From: Sulfurimonas sp.
Lineage (GTDB): Bacteria; Campylobacterota; Campylobacteria; Campylobacterales; Sulfurimonadaceae
Length of the DNA: 64,000 nucleotides
Direction: 5' to 3'
NCBI RefSeq assembly: GCF_028714975.1
Contig: NZ_JAQTLH010000003.1
Location: forward strand, 1-64,000
A program made the position numbers and the translations under genes. Of the stretch, positions 53,362-63,595 are shown one piece after another. Below the pieces are notes generated by a model, which did not search any database, was not told the origin of the DNA, and worked only from the letters and a program-made list of their open reading frames with translations. Each line of letters begins with the position of its first letter. Position 1 is the first letter of the stretch.

Positions 53362-53508
53362 AAAATGTGGTGTGGTGCTTGATGCTAGGCATGTGGAAAA
53401 AATGTAAAAGCTCAATAAAATTTATAAGCCTTTATTTTTTTAATTCTAAATTCAAATTATAAGTGCTAAAATGGCTCTTATAGCAATTTTAACAAAAAAG
53501 AATATCTA

Positions 53509-56154
53509 TTGACAAATAAAAAAAATCTCATAAAATATCCGCTTATTTTTATCACCTTAAGCGCTATTGCTATTTTTATATCAAACTATCAGATAAAAAA
53601 TCATGAAAAAGAGATTTTAGATCAGGAAAAAGAGCTTCTCTCTATAACTTATAACACGATAACAAAAGCTTACAAAACACACGCGGAAATCTACTTTAGC
53701 ACTAAAATCAATGTACCTGCCATATATGAAATAATGAAAAAAGCAAATAGCAATGATATATTGGAGAAAAACAGAGCAAGAGAAGAGCTTTACGACTCGC
53801 TTATAGATAGTTACAACTCCATAAAGCTCTTTAGAATCAGACAACTTCACTTCCATCTCCCAAATAACGATAGTTTTTTAAGATTTCACAAACCCGAGAG
53901 ATACGGAGATAATTTAACAGGCATAAGAGATACCGTTGCCTATGTAAACAAACATAAAGAGCCGGTTTCAGGTTTTGAAGAGGGAAAAATATATAACGGA
54001 TACCGCTTTATCTACCCTCTTCTTGACAAGAAAGAGCATTACGGAAGTGTTGAGATCTCCGTATCGATGTATGAAATCATTCAACACATGAGAGATGAAG
54101 CCGTTGCTAATGTTGAATTTATTATAAAAAAGAGCGAAGTTAGAGAAAAAGTTTTTGACGATGAGTTAAAAAACTATATTCCTAGCAAAATAAGTGATGA
54201 TTATCTATATGAAAAGAGTATCTCAGGTGATGGAGACAAGCTTCTTGAAACTATCGTAAATACTCACCCAGAGACAAAAAAACAGATATCAACGGGGGCG
54301 GCATTTAACTTTTTTACGCCGTATGAGGGGAAAGTTTATATTACGACATTTATTCCAATCTACAACAAATATACAAAAAAACATGTTGCAAGTATTATAG
54401 TAAACAGACCAAATCTATCTCTTGAATATATAGTAGAAAAAGATAGATTTATCAACATCTTAATGGTTCTTTTTATCGGTCTCTTAACCTACGCTTACTA
54501 TAGAATCCAAAACAGTGCTTGGGTTTTGAAGAAAAAAAACAGCGCACTTAATGAGATTCAGCGTATCGCGAAACTCGGTTCATGTGAGTTTGACGCAAAA
54601 ACAAAAAAAATTTTATGGAGCGATGAGGTATATAACATTTTTAAAACCAAACCTCAATCATTTGAACCCTCTTCCGATAAATTTTTATCATTTGTTCATC
54701 CGCAAGATGTAGGAAAAGTAAAAAGCGAATTTGCAAAATCCGTAAAAGAAAAAAAGCCGTATCTTATTCAACATAGAATTATAAATCCCGACAAGAGTAT
54801 ATCTTATATCAACGAAGCCGGATACCATGTATATGACGAAAACGGCGAGCATATTCAAACCATCGGAACCATTCACGATGTAACAAATATTATAGAGTAC
54901 GAAGAGAAGATTAAAAGTATAGAGAATGAATTGGAGTCTATTATAAATCACATTCCCGATATTTTATTTAGATGCAAAATCGATGACGAGATGACGATGC
55001 TCTTTGTAAATAACGCTATTTACAAAATCACCGGCTATAAAGCAGAAGGTTTTATACTAAATAGCGTCAGAAGTTACAGAAGCATAATAGACCCACAAGA
55101 TAGAGAGACTTTAACTAAATGGATTTTGCAAGCTCTTAAAAACGGAAACGACTACTCTTTTGAGTACAGAATCATAAACTCCATAGGAGATACCGTCTGG
55201 GTTCGTGAAACAGGCAAAAAAACTATAACCAAAGAGGGATTGGAAATAGTTGAGGGGCTTATTTCAGATATTACAAGCCAAAAAAATGCTATGGATAAAC
55301 TACAAAAATTTATTGATATACAAGACAGCATCGTTATCTTAACGGATGAGAAAAAGATTTTATTTGCAAATAAGAAATTTTTTGACTTCTTTGGATATAA
55401 AAACCTAGAAGAGTTTAAAAAGGATTACAACTGTATCTGCGATAAGTTCGTAAAAGATGATAACTTTTTTTATTTGGACAAAATGCTGCCAAAAGAGGAG
55501 AATTGGGTAAGAAGTCTGCTAAATCTATCGGGTCGAGAGAGAATCGTCTCCATGACAAACAGTAAAAATCAAGCTCATGCTTTTTCTGTATCTATAAACA
55601 ACTATGATCCGCAAAGTTATATTATAAACTTTAGCGACATCAGCGACACTATGTTTGAAAAACTTCAGCTTGAGATTAAAGCAGTTCGGGATCAGCTTAC
55701 AAATGCTTATAATAGAAACTATTTTGAATCCTCCATAGAAAATATCATAAGCAATAATGAAAAACAAAACGGTAAAACCGGAGTTATTATGTTTGACATA
55801 GATCATTTTAAAAATGTAAATGATAACTATGGTCATAGCGTGGGCGATGAGGTTTTAAAGAGTTTAGTCGAAGTCGTGAACCGTTTTATAAGAAAAGACG
55901 ACAAACTTATAAGATGGGGCGGTGAGGAGTTTATCATAATTTTTTATGCTAAAAACATAGAAGATATTAAAAAAGAGGCTGAACATTTAAGAGTAGTTAT
56001 ACAAAATCATAAATTTGAACACGCCAATAACTTGACATGCAGTTTCGGCGTTGCCATGCACGAAGAGGGAGAATTGATTGAAGATACGATAAAAAAAGCG
56101 GATGAAAAACTCTATATCGCAAAAAAAAGCGGAAGAAATAGAGTCGAATTTTAA
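53509..56154 (+). CDS. Diguanylate cyclase with cache and PAS domains
   Basis: An 881-residue membrane protein from a TTG start; no in-frame ATG lies before the first membrane segment (about 9-27). A double-cache-type periplasmic sensor (about 30-305) with SFLRFHKPERYGDNL is followed by a second membrane segment near 315-332. Three PAS-like domains follow (about 350-460, 475-590 and 600-710), then a GGDEF domain with active-site GGEEF at 804-808 and the inhibitory RxxD (RKDD, 795-798) five residues before it. It should make cyclic-di-GMP with product feedback. The chemoreceptor gene follows 27 bases later. Confidence 0.9.
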   Translation: MTNKKNLIKYPLIFITLSAIAIFISNYQIKNHEKEILDQEKELLSITYNTITKAYKTHAEIYFSTKINVPAIYEIMKKANSNDILEKNRAREELYDSLIDSYNSIKLFRIRQLHFHLPNNDSFLRFHKPERYGDNLTGIRDTVAYVNKHKEPVSGFEEGKIYNGYRFIYPLLDKKEHYGSVEISVSMYEIIQHMRDEAVANVEFIIKKSEVREKVFDDELKNYIPSKISDDYLYEKSISGDGDKLLETIVNTHPETKKQISTGAAFNFFTPYEGKVYITTFIPIYNKYTKKHVASIIVNRPNLSLEYIVEKDRFINILMVLFIGLLTYAYYRIQNSAWVLKKKNSALNEIQRIAKLGSCEFDAKTKKILWSDEVYNIFKTKPQSFEPSSDKFLSFVHPQDVGKVKSEFAKSVKEKKPYLIQHRIINPDKSISYINEAGYHVYDENGEHIQTIGTIHDVTNIIEYEEKIKSIENELESIINHIPDILFRCKIDDEMTMLFVNNAIYKITGYKAEGFILNSVRSYRSIIDPQDRETLTKWILQALKNGNDYSFEYRIINSIGDTVWVRETGKKTITKEGLEIVEGLISDITSQKNAMDKLQKFIDIQDSIVILTDEKKILFANKKFFDFFGYKNLEEFKKDYNCICDKFVKDDNFFYLDKMLPKEENWVRSLLNLSGRERIVSMTNSKNQAHAFSVSINNYDPQSYIINFSDISDTMFEKLQLEIKAVRDQLTNAYNRNYFESSIENIISNNEKQNGKTGVIMFDIDHFKNVNDNYGHSVGDEVLKSLVEVVNRFIRKDDKLIRWGGEEFIIIFYAKNIEDIKKEAEHLRVVIQNHKFEHANNLTCSFGVAMHEEGELIEDTIKKADEKLYIAKKSGRNRVEF

Positions 56155-56181
56155 AATATTAAATTAAATATAGGAGTAAAA

Positions 56182-58176
56182 ATGATATCTATAGGGAAAA
56201 AAATTACAATACTTATTACTGTAATATCTTTGGTGTTGCTGGTTACCAGTTTTTTTGTTTTAAACTATTTCAAATCAGGAATTGAAACGACTGTTTATGA
56301 AAATGAAAAAAATGCTCTCACCTCCAAGATAAAAGATAGAATGGGTGCTAAATTTGATGTCGGTATAACAAACGCGGTTGCAATCGCAAACGGTGCAAGT
56401 ATCATAAAAGCATTGGATGAAAATAACAGAGAGCTAGCTATAAGCACTCTAAAATCTATCGGAGAGATATATAAAAGCGAGACAAGTTTTAAAAATGTCA
56501 AAATCCACATCCACGATAAAGATCTAAAATCTTTTCTTAGAAACTGGGAAGTAGAAAAATTCGGAGATGATTTAAGCAGTTATAGACACACTCTAAACAG
56601 CGTAAAAGCCGATAAAAAATCAATGGCGGCCATAGAGGTAGGCAGAAACGGGCTTACTATCAGAGGTTTGACTCCGATTATAAAAGAGGGTAAATACATA
56701 GGTTCCCTAGAGTTTATGCAAGCTTTTGAGTCCGTTATAAATCAGTTTGTATCACAAAAAGAGAATCTTTTAGTATTGATGGATGACAAACTTCTCAACA
56801 TTGCAGATTTGGCAGATACTAAAAATAGAGTCTCCAACTATATATTAAGCCAAAAGACAATCAATGAGGACTTTTTAAAATTTGCACAAAAAATAGATAG
56901 TAAAAAACTCATAGAAAAAGGTTATGTATCTGATGATAAATATTTTTATACATACTCGGATATAAAAGATTTTAAAGGCAACTCAATCGGTATATATCTT
57001 TTAGGAAAAGATAAAGCAAGCGTTGAAAAAGCCATAGACGGTGCTAGCAGTATCATAAATAGCGCTTTGGCTTTGGTAGCTATACTAATCATCATTATAA
57101 CAATCGCAATTTTAATTACCATTAGAAAAATTGTTCTAAACCCTCTTGATACATTTGAAGAGGGACTGTTAAACTTTTTCAAATATCTTAACAAAGAGAG
57201 CAAAGAGGCAAATCCTATTAAGATTTATGAAAATGATGAAATAGGAGAGATGGCTAAAGCAGTTAATGAAAATATCTTAAAAACAAAACAAAACATAGAA
57301 GAAGATAGAATTCTCATAGAAGATGTAAAAAGAGTAGTTGCAGGGATAGATAAAGGAAGCTTGGAGCAAAGCGTAGTCGAGAGTACAAAAAATCAAGCCT
57401 TAAACGAGCTAAAAGAGAATCTCAACAAGATGTTATACTCGCTTCAAAATAGCATCTGTAGAGATACAAATAACCTTATTGCGACATTGGATCGCTTTAA
57501 AAATTCGGATTTTACCGCTAATGTCAAAAACGATAACGGAAAAACTGCACTTGCCGTCAATAATATGGGTGAAACTATCCGCAATATGTTAAGGGTATCT
57601 AGTCAAAATGCTTCAGATCTCTCTCAAAAATCTATAACGCTAAAAGAGAAGATGCAAACGCTAAGTACGGCATCGTCAAAACAGGCATCAATGCTAAAAA
57701 CCATATCATCATCTATGGAATCTACAAACAGCTCAATTGCCGATGTCTCGCAAAAAGCAAAACAGGTAGCTTCACAATCAATGGAGATAAAATCGGTTAT
57801 AAATGTTATCTCCGATATAGCCGATCAGACAAACTTGTTGGCTCTTAATGCCGCTATCGAAGCCGCAAGAGCAGGAGAACACGGAAGAGGTTTTGCAGTC
57901 GTTGCGGATGAGGTAAGAAAACTTGCAGAAAATACTCAAAAAAGTTTACATGAGATAAATATAAGCGTTGAAACACTCTCTCAAGCTATTTTAGAGATAG
58001 GAAGCGCCATAGAAGAACAAGTAGGCGATATCAACGAAGCAACCGATTCCATAAAAGATATAGATAAAACTACGGCACAAAATGCATTATATACCAAAGA
58101 GATAGAGAGCATTGCCATAGAGCTCGACGATATGTCTGCAAAAACACTCCTAGATATCAGCACAAAGAAATTTTAA
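56182..58176 (+). CDS. Methyl-accepting chemotaxis protein
   Basis: A 664-residue chemoreceptor. Membrane segments are at about 8-29 and 290-312, with a periplasmic cache-like sensor between ([23 protein letters not shown]). A HAMP region follows and then the signalling domain, with the hairpin tip [30 protein letters not shown] (key residues Gln, Leu-Leu-Ala-Leu-Asn-Ala) fully conserved. The sensor resembles that of the upstream diguanylate cyclase, so both may read related signals. It converges on the CDF gene with a 4-base overlap. Confidence 0.93.
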   Translation: MISIGKKITILITVISLVLLVTSFFVLNYFKSGIETTVYENEKNALTSKIKDRMGAKFDVGITNAVAIANGASIIKALDENNRELAISTLKSIGEIYKSETSFKNVKIHIHDKDLKSFLRNWEVEKFGDDLSSYRHTLNSVKADKKSMAAIEVGRNGLTIRGLTPIIKEGKYIGSLEFMQAFESVINQFVSQKENLLVLMDDKLLNIADLADTKNRVSNYILSQKTINEDFLKFAQKIDSKKLIEKGYVSDDKYFYTYSDIKDFKGNSIGIYLLGKDKASVEKAIDGASSIINSALALVAILIIIITIAILITIRKIVLNPLDTFEEGLLNFFKYLNKESKEANPIKIYENDEIGEMAKAVNENILKTKQNIEEDRILIEDVKRVVAGIDKGSLEQSVVESTKNQALNELKENLNKMLYSLQNSICRDTNNLIATLDRFKNSDFTANVKNDNGKTALAVNNMGETIRNMLRVSSQNASDLSQKSITLKEKMQTLSTASSKQASMLKTISSSMESTNSSIADVSQKAKQVASQSMEIKSVINVISDIADQTNLLALNAAIEAARAGEHGRGFAVVADEVRKLAENTQKSLHEINISVETLSQAILEIGSAIEEQVGDINEATDSIKDIDKTTAQNALYTKEIESIAIELDDMSAKTLLDISTKKF

Positions 58177-59096
58177 TTCTCTTTGTGCTCTATTTGGATT
58201 GTCGTGTGAGCTATGATAAATTTATACTCTAAAAACTCACTAACTTCAGAAATAGTTTTATCATAAAGCTCTTCATCAACTTTATCCAAAATTATATGGC
58301 ATGTAAGGTAGTAGTAGTTGTGTGAAATTTCCCAACAGTGAATATCATGAACATCTGCTATATACTCAAACTCTGCTAAAATCGCCTCTTTTACAGTATC
58401 CACATCATAGGGTGAACCTTCTAAAAGTACATGCACGGAGTCACTAAGCAACCCTTTTGCCCATTTTGCTATAACTACGGCTACAACTAAAGCTAAAATA
58501 GTATCGAGCATATAAAAATGGGTATAATAAATTATTATGGCACCTATAATAATCGCGGCAGATGAAAAAGTATCCGCCAACATATGCAAAAATGCGGATT
58601 TTATATTGATATTGTCATGATTTGCTTTAAGTAAAATAAGCCCCGTGATTATATTTACTACAAGTCCTAAAGCGGCTATCATTATCGTAGCACTCGCCAG
58701 TATCTCTTCCGGGCTTAAAAATCTCATTATCGCTTCATATACTATCCATACTACGGAGAGTGCAATAGTAAGCCCGTTGATAAATGCGGCTAATACCTCG
58801 GCTCTAAAATATCCGAATGATTTTTTATTATCAATTTTCTTTGTAGAAATTACAAGAGCAAAAAGCGACAGTCCCAAAGCAAAAGCATGGGTAAACATAT
58901 GGATTGCATCGCTAATGAGTGCCAATGAATTTACATAAATTCCGCCCGCTATTTCTACTATCATAACTACAAATGTAATCACAAAAGAGATAGTTAAAAG
59001 CTTTTTGTCATTTATGTCGTGATGATTATGACCATTATCGTGATTTTGCTCATGGTTTGAAAGCGGATAGTGATGATTATTATATTTACAAACCAT
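58173..59096 (-). CDS. Cation diffusion facilitator transporter
   Basis: A 307-residue metal exporter. The N-terminus is His-rich ([21 protein letters not shown]), suiting zinc or similar ions. Six membrane segments are visible, followed by a cytoplasmic ferredoxin-like domain (about 215-300). The transport-site motif in TM5 is HMLAD (His-x3-Asp), but in TM2 it is HMFTH, so the usual Asp is replaced by His. Zinc/cobalt/cadmium export is the family role; the exact ion is not certain. Confidence 0.9.
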   Translation of the reverse strand: MVCKYNNHHYPLSNHEQNHDNGHNHHDINDKKLLTISFVITFVVMIVEIAGGIYVNSLALISDAIHMFTHAFALGLSLFALVISTKKIDNKKSFGYFRAEVLAAFINGLTIALSVVWIVYEAIMRFLSPEEILASATIMIAALGLVVNIITGLILLKANHDNINIKSAFLHMLADTFSSAAIIIGAIIIYYTHFYMLDTILALVVAVVIAKWAKGLLSDSVHVLLEGSPYDVDTVKEAILAEFEYIADVHDIHCWEISHNYYYLTCHIILDKVDEELYDKTISEVSEFLEYKFIIAHTTIQIEHKEN

Positions 59097-59231
59097 TATA
59101 TATGTACCGTTTTTTAAATATAAGTCTCATTTACTCTCCAGATGATTATAATTGAAAAGCTAGTATAACTACTTATTTCTTAACTTTTGATAATGGATAT
59201 CAATATAATAATCCGATTGATATTATAAATT

Positions 59232-59930
59232 TCAATTTAAATTATAGTTTATAGGGATACTTAGGCTGATTTCCCTACTAGGTTTTGGAAATTTCTGGGA
59301 CAAATCTTCTATAGTTTTAATTGCTGCGCTACTAAGAATCTCACTACTAGAATCAACTATTTTTATATCTGAGACTTTTGCATCGGTACTTAGGCAAAAC
59401 TTTACGACTACGGTTCCCGTAATCCCTCTTCTTCTAGCAGAAATCGGATAAGATAAGTTATCTTTTATTAACTGGGCTATTTTTTGCGTATTTACTTCAA
59501 TATACTCTTTGCTTAACTCTTCTTGTTTTGGCGGCGGATTATCTTTTTGTATCTCAAAATGCTCTTTTTGAACAACTTTTTGCTCTAAGACAACATCTTT
59601 GGCGATAGGAAGCTCTTCATGCACCATCTCTTTTACACGCTCAATCTCCTGAGTTTTTGGCTCCGCAATCTCCGCTTTTTTTAACGCAACAAAAGGTTTT
59701 ATCTCTTTTTGTTTTTGCTCTATTGTTTCTTGGATTTTTTCAATTTTTTTTGATTCCGTTTGTTGCGGTGGTTGTTGGTTATGTTCTACATTACAAAGCT
59801 TTAGGCAAACTTTGTTAAGCTCCTCTTTTTTTTCAATACTGCTATAAGTTTTATATGCAAAAAAAAGAGTTATAAGCAGAGCAGCATGTATGCCTAGAGA
59901 GATAAGAAGTGAGCTTTTTTGTCTAATCAT
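59232..59930 (-). CDS. tonB: TonB energy-transducing protein
   Basis: A 232-residue protein with one N-terminal membrane anchor (about 8-27, SLGIHAALLITLFFAYKTY), a long periplasmic linker rich in Pro, Glu, Lys and Gln, and a C-terminal TonB domain (NLSYPISARRRGITGTVVVKFCLS, then KIVDSSSEILSSAAIKTIEDL). It couples ExbB/ExbD energy to outer-membrane receptors, which are not in this window. It lies 47 bases after the amt gene at 59978, so read-through from amt is possible. Confidence 0.9.
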   Translation of the reverse strand: MIRQKSSLLISLGIHAALLITLFFAYKTYSSIEKKEELNKVCLKLCNVEHNQQPPQQTESKKIEKIQETIEQKQKEIKPFVALKKAEIAEPKTQEIERVKEMVHEELPIAKDVVLEQKVVQKEHFEIQKDNPPPKQEELSKEYIEVNTQKIAQLIKDNLSYPISARRRGITGTVVVKFCLSTDAKVSDIKIVDSSSEILSSAAIKTIEDLSQKFPKPSREISLSIPINYNLN

Positions 59931-59977
59931 AAAAGAAATAGTAACAGAAAAACTATTACTATTTTGTTAAACTATTT

Positions 59978-61153
59978 TTATATAGCTCTTTTAAATTCAG
60001 GGTATGATTCCACACCGCACTCGTTTACATCCATACCTTCAAGCTGATTGTCATCACTTGCTCTAAATACGGAGATTTTATTAATTAGATATAAAACTAT
60101 ATAAGAAACACTAAATGCAAAAATTCCCACAAGAACTACGCCTTTTAACTGAGCGGTAAAAGATATGCTATCCGCAAAAATTCCAACAGCCAAAGTTCCC
60201 CATATACCGTTTACTAAATGAACGGATAGTGCTCCGACAGGGTCATCAAGCTTAAATTTATCAAATACCGGAACGGCAAATACAACTAAAGCTCCGCCTA
60301 CCAAACCGATTAAAATCGGTGTATATGCATCATATAAATCAGGTCCTGCAGTAATTGCGACCAAACCGCCCAACGCACCGTTTAGTATCATAGTAATATC
60401 AAGAAGTTTGTATCTCATATACATAATTATTCCGGCGATTATTGCACCTGCAAGTCCTGCCGTATTTGTATTCATAATCGTTTTAGCTACTAAATCAGCC
60501 TTTTCTATACTTGATATTGAGCCTACGCTTCCGCCGTTAAAGCCAAACCAACCTATCCAAAGCAAAAGCGCTCCAAGCACGACAAGCGGTATATTTGAAG
60601 CAGGAATAACTTTGATTTTTCCGTCTTGATAACGACCTTTTCTTGGACCGATAATCATTATAGCTGCTAAAAGAGCCCAACCGCCCGTTGAGTGAATAAC
60701 GGTTGAACCTGCCAAATCGTACATTTCGATATCAAGCATAGTTCCTTTAATCATATCGGCACCCCAGCAAACATTGACTACAAGCGGATATATAACAGCA
60801 CCCATTACAACCGTAAAAATAGCCAAAGGAATAATGCGAACACGCTCGCTGACACCGCCGCTCATAATGTTTACTGTTTTACCGACAAATGCCATCTGGA
60901 ACATAAAAAATGCCCAAATGCTTTGATTAAGATTTTCCCAACTGCCAAAAGCCACCTTAAAACCGATAAGCAAAAACGAGAGCGATGCAACGGCATAAAT
61001 CATTACATTTATTGTAAGAACTGCAGAGACATTTTTTGTTCTGACAAGCCCTGCTTCAAGCATAGCAAAACCGGGAACCATAAAGATTATCAGCACCATT
61101 GCAAAAATGGTAAAGAAAGTATCGAGAATATATTTAAAATCTGCTTCTAACAT
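59978..61153 (-). CDS. amt: Ammonium transporter Amt (downstream of glnB)
   Basis: A 391-residue Amt/Rh channel with about 11 membrane segments. Motifs: MLEAGLVRTKNV, VNVCWGADMIKGT, the first pore His in TVIHSTGGWALLAA, GFNGGSVGS and the second pore His in LSVHLVNGIWGTLAVG. The C-terminal tail (about 360-391), which GlnK-type proteins touch, is present. No cleavable signal peptide is obvious. The promoter has the same palindrome and spacing as the other amt gene. Confidence 0.93.
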   Translation of the reverse strand: MLEADFKYILDTFFTIFAMVLIIFMVPGFAMLEAGLVRTKNVSAVLTINVMIYAVASLSFLLIGFKVAFGSWENLNQSIWAFFMFQMAFVGKTVNIMSGGVSERVRIIPLAIFTVVMGAVIYPLVVNVCWGADMIKGTMLDIEMYDLAGSTVIHSTGGWALLAAIMIIGPRKGRYQDGKIKVIPASNIPLVVLGALLLWIGWFGFNGGSVGSISSIEKADLVAKTIMNTNTAGLAGAIIAGIIMYMRYKLLDITMILNGALGGLVAITAGPDLYDAYTPILIGLVGGALVVFAVPVFDKFKLDDPVGALSVHLVNGIWGTLAVGIFADSISFTAQLKGVVLVGIFAFSVSYIVLYLINKISVFRASDDNQLEGMDVNECGVESYPEFKRAI

Positions 61154-61184
61154 GTAAGAGATCCTTTTGAAAAATAAAGAAAAG

Positions 61185-61237
61185 ATTATATCTTAGAAAT
61201 TGAGCAAGATTTTTTTTAATTGATTAAATTTTAATCA
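61185..61237 (-). promoter_or_regulatory. amt promoter with palindromic operator (glnB-distal amt)
   Basis: Minus-strand TATAAT at 61190-61185 and the palindrome TGATTAA-ATT-TTAATCA at 61221-61237. The palindrome ends 30 bases before the -10 box and 67 bases before the start codon. Both distances are identical in front of the other amt gene (63428-63480). The palindrome centre falls near -51 if the -10 box starts at -12, a position typical of activators. Confidence 0.75.
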
Positions 61238-61268
61238 GTTTGAGGATTTTTTAATGCTATATATCGGT

Positions 61269-61295
61269 TCTCTATATCTTTTTTAGATATAGAGA
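61269..61295. repeat. 11-bp hairpin in amt-glnB gap
   Basis: TCTCTATATCT and AGATATAGAGA flank a T5 loop, a perfect 11-bp stem. It directly follows the glnB terminator hairpin on the minus strand and may be a second terminator or an mRNA-end structure. Confidence 0.55.
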
Positions 61296-61325
61296 AAAAC
61301 TTCTTGTAAAACTGCAAGAAGTTTT
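61296..61325 (-). terminator. Hairpin downstream of glnB
   Basis: AAAACTTCTTG and CAAGAAGTTTT form a perfect 11-bp stem around an 8-base loop, with a T-rich 3' side on the minus strand. It is the best terminator candidate for glnB, 114 bases after its stop. It would separate glnB from the downstream amt gene, which has its own promoter. Confidence 0.65.
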
Positions 61326-61401
61326 CTGTCTCGCAAGAGGCAAGCTTTAGTACCCGTGCTGCTAGCGTAGCAAAAGGAACTTTGTTCCTTTTGCGTGTAA
61401 A
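61325..61401 (-). repeat. Diverged inverted copy of the 94-bp repeat
   Basis: This stretch aligns, in opposite orientation, with the repeat units at 61843-62124: shared pieces include AAGAGGCAAGCTTTAGT, AGCGTAGCAAAA and TTTTGCGT. It holds a perfect hairpin, GCAAAAGGAAC-TTT-GTTCCTTTTGC (61370-61394). In the tandem copies the corresponding arms have different but still pairing bases. Confidence 0.75.
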
Positions 61402-61403
61402 TT

Positions 61404-61420
61404 GAGTTCTGCAAGAACTC
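61404..61420. repeat. 7-bp hairpin after glnB
   Basis: GAGTTCT-GCA-AGAACTC is a perfect 7-bp stem with a 3-base loop, 19 bases downstream of the glnB stop on the minus strand. It is one of four stem-loops in the 286-base gap between glnB and the next amt gene. Confidence 0.55.
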
Positions 61421-61439
61421 TAATAAAAAAGTTAAATTA

Positions 61440-61793
<354 letters not shown>

Positions 61794-61842
61794 TTAAGTT
61801 TAAAATTGTAACCATTTTTATGCTTTAAAGCAAACTACTTTG

Positions 61843-62124
61843 TTTATACGCAAAATGAGCAAAGCCCATTTTTGCTACGCTGGCCGCTTTGGCACTAAAG
61901 CTTGCCTCTTTCGAGGCAGATATGCAAAACATATCATTTATACGCAAAATGAGCAAAGCCCATTTTTGCTACGCTGGCCGCTTTGGCACTAAAGCTTGCC
62001 TCTTTCGAGGCAGATATGCAAAACATATCATTTATACGCAAAATGAGCAAAGCCCATTTTTGCTACGCTAGCCGCTTTGGCACTAAAGCTTGCCTCTTTC
62101 GAGGCAGATATGCAAAACAAATAA
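61843..62124. repeat. Three tandem 94-bp repeats
   Basis: The unit begins TTTATACGCAAAATGAGC and ends near GCAGATATGCAAAACA. Copies start at 61843, 61937 and 62031, so the period is exactly 94 bases; the third copy diverges in its last few bases. Copies 1 and 2 are practically identical; copy 3 has GCTAGCC for GCTGGCC. Each unit has two stem-loops (GCCTC-TTTC-GAGGC and a longer one around CAAAGC). The block fills most of the 364-base gap between amt and glnB; no gene is visible there. Confidence 0.95.
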
Positions 62125-62142
62125 TGTTTTGCAATTAGATTT

Positions 62143-63396
62143 TTACAGATTTATTGCTTTTTCGCCGTGAATTGTTTCGTCAAGACCTCTGTTTTCGCTC
62201 TCATCGTCAACTCTGCCGCCGCCTGTTATTGCTGAAGCTATAAAATAAATAACCGCAGTTGCAATAGCGCTATAAACAGTTGTTAATCCGATTGCTTTTA
62301 GTTGACTTGCCAACTGTGAAGCCATACTATAGTTCTCTATCATCGCATAAGGTGCAATAAATATTGCAGTTGCAATCGAACCCCAGATTCCTACCAAACC
62401 ATGGATCCAAAACGCATCCAATGAATCATCCACTTTAAACATAGTTTTTAGTTTAGCCACGCCGATAAAACCTAAAGCTCCGCCGATTAAACCTATAATA
62501 ATTGCACCCTCGACACCCGCAGTTCCCGATGCCGGAGTAATAGCGACCAAGCCTGCAACGGCTCCCGAAGCTCCGCCTATAATCGTCGCTTTTTTATAAA
62601 CAAACCACTCTACCATAATCCAACCGATTACACCAAGGGATGCGGCAACATTTGTAACTAAAAATGTAGATGAAGCTATACCGTCCGCAGCCAGTGCTGA
62701 ACCTGCATTAAACCCGAACCAACCGAACCATAAAAGCGCCGCACCGAGTGAAACCAATACCGGTGAGAACGGTTTAATTGCCGCTTTGCCGTAATCTCTT
62801 CTGCGTCCAAGTATCATTGCAACTACAAAACCTGCTATACCTGCATTTAAGTGAACAACCGTTCCGCCTGCAAAGTCCATCTCTCCAAAGTTAAGCGATG
62901 AACCGCCGCCCCAAGCCCAATGTGCTACAGGTGCATAAACCGCGACAATCCATAAAGCCGCAAAAACCATATATGTAGAAAATTTAACCCTCTCTATCAT
63001 AGAACCGCTTGCAATTGCAACCGCGATAGCAGCAAAAGTTCCCTGAAATGTTACAAACAGAAGTTCAGGAATAGTTCCCTTTAAAGTATCCGATGTAATT
63101 CCCGAAAGTAAAACCTTACCGCTTCCGATAATATCACCGTCCCCGAATGCTATAGAGTAGCCTACTAAAACCCATACCAAAGTACCGACCGCATAAGCGC
63201 CTAAACTCATACCTATAGTATTTAGCACATTCTTACTGCGAGTTAAACCTCCGTAAAACAGTGCTAGTCCCGCAGGTGTCATAAGCATAACAAAAGCGGT
63301 AGCAACAAGCATCCAAGCGGTATTGCCGCTACTTAGCAGATCTTCGGCAAACGCCAAAGACGGTAGAGCTAACAAACTAAGTAAAAACCTCTTCAT
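62143..63396 (-). CDS. amt: Ammonium transporter Amt (upstream of glnB)
   Basis: A 417-residue Amt channel starting with a signal-like segment (MKRFLLSLLALPSLAFA). Motifs: LALFYGGLTRSKNV, WAWGGGSSLNFGEMDFAGGTVVHLNAG (first pore His), FNAGSALAADGIASS and FWIHGLVGIWGSIA (second pore His). The C-terminal tail ends ENRGLDETIHGEKAINL, as in GlnK-regulated Amt proteins. It resembles classical AmtB more than the second copy does. Confidence 0.94.
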   Translation of the reverse strand: MKRFLLSLLALPSLAFAEDLLSSGNTAWMLVATAFVMLMTPAGLALFYGGLTRSKNVLNTIGMSLGAYAVGTLVWVLVGYSIAFGDGDIIGSGKVLLSGITSDTLKGTIPELLFVTFQGTFAAIAVAIASGSMIERVKFSTYMVFAALWIVAVYAPVAHWAWGGGSSLNFGEMDFAGGTVVHLNAGIAGFVVAMILGRRRDYGKAAIKPFSPVLVSLGAALLWFGWFGFNAGSALAADGIASSTFLVTNVAASLGVIGWIMVEWFVYKKATIIGGASGAVAGLVAITPASGTAGVEGAIIIGLIGGALGFIGVAKLKTMFKVDDSLDAFWIHGLVGIWGSIATAIFIAPYAMIENYSMASQLASQLKAIGLTTVYSAIATAVIYFIASAITGGGRVDDESENRGLDETIHGEKAINL

Positions 63397-63427
63397 CTTT
63401 CATCCTTTTATAGCTAATCTACTCAAA

Positions 63428-63480
63428 ATTATACATATAAAAACTTCACTATAAACAAAATATTGATTAATTTTTAATCA
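63428..63480 (-). promoter_or_regulatory. amt promoter with palindromic operator (glnB-proximal amt)
   Basis: Minus-strand TATAAT at 63433-63428 and the palindrome TGATTAA-TTT-TTAATCA at 63464-63480, extendable to 11-base arms (63460-63484). The spacing to the -10 box (30 bases) and to the start codon (67 bases) equals that at the other amt gene. A regulator binding here could also affect the divergent gyrA gene 116 bases to the right. Confidence 0.75.
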
Positions 63481-63595
63481 ATATAATTTTTTGAGGTAAA
63501 CATCAGTAAAATTATCTTTTTTTTAGCCGTTTTCATAAAGCTTAAGGCGTTTTTGGATACTATCGAAAAATTTTATTTTCTAGTAGGTGTTATAT

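Noticed and set aside
61889-62071. A 60-residue open frame across the tandem repeats
   Set aside because: It simply translates the 94-bp repeat in one frame, has no RBS, and its amino-acid repeat follows the DNA repeat. Not a gene.
61843-62124. CRISPR array
   Set aside because: The three 94-base copies are contiguous and identical throughout, with no spacers, and no cas gene is nearby.
63460-63484. FNR/CRP consensus site before amt
   Set aside because: TTGAT and ATCAA are present but nine bases apart instead of four, so a canonical FNR site is not supported; a related regulator is still possible.
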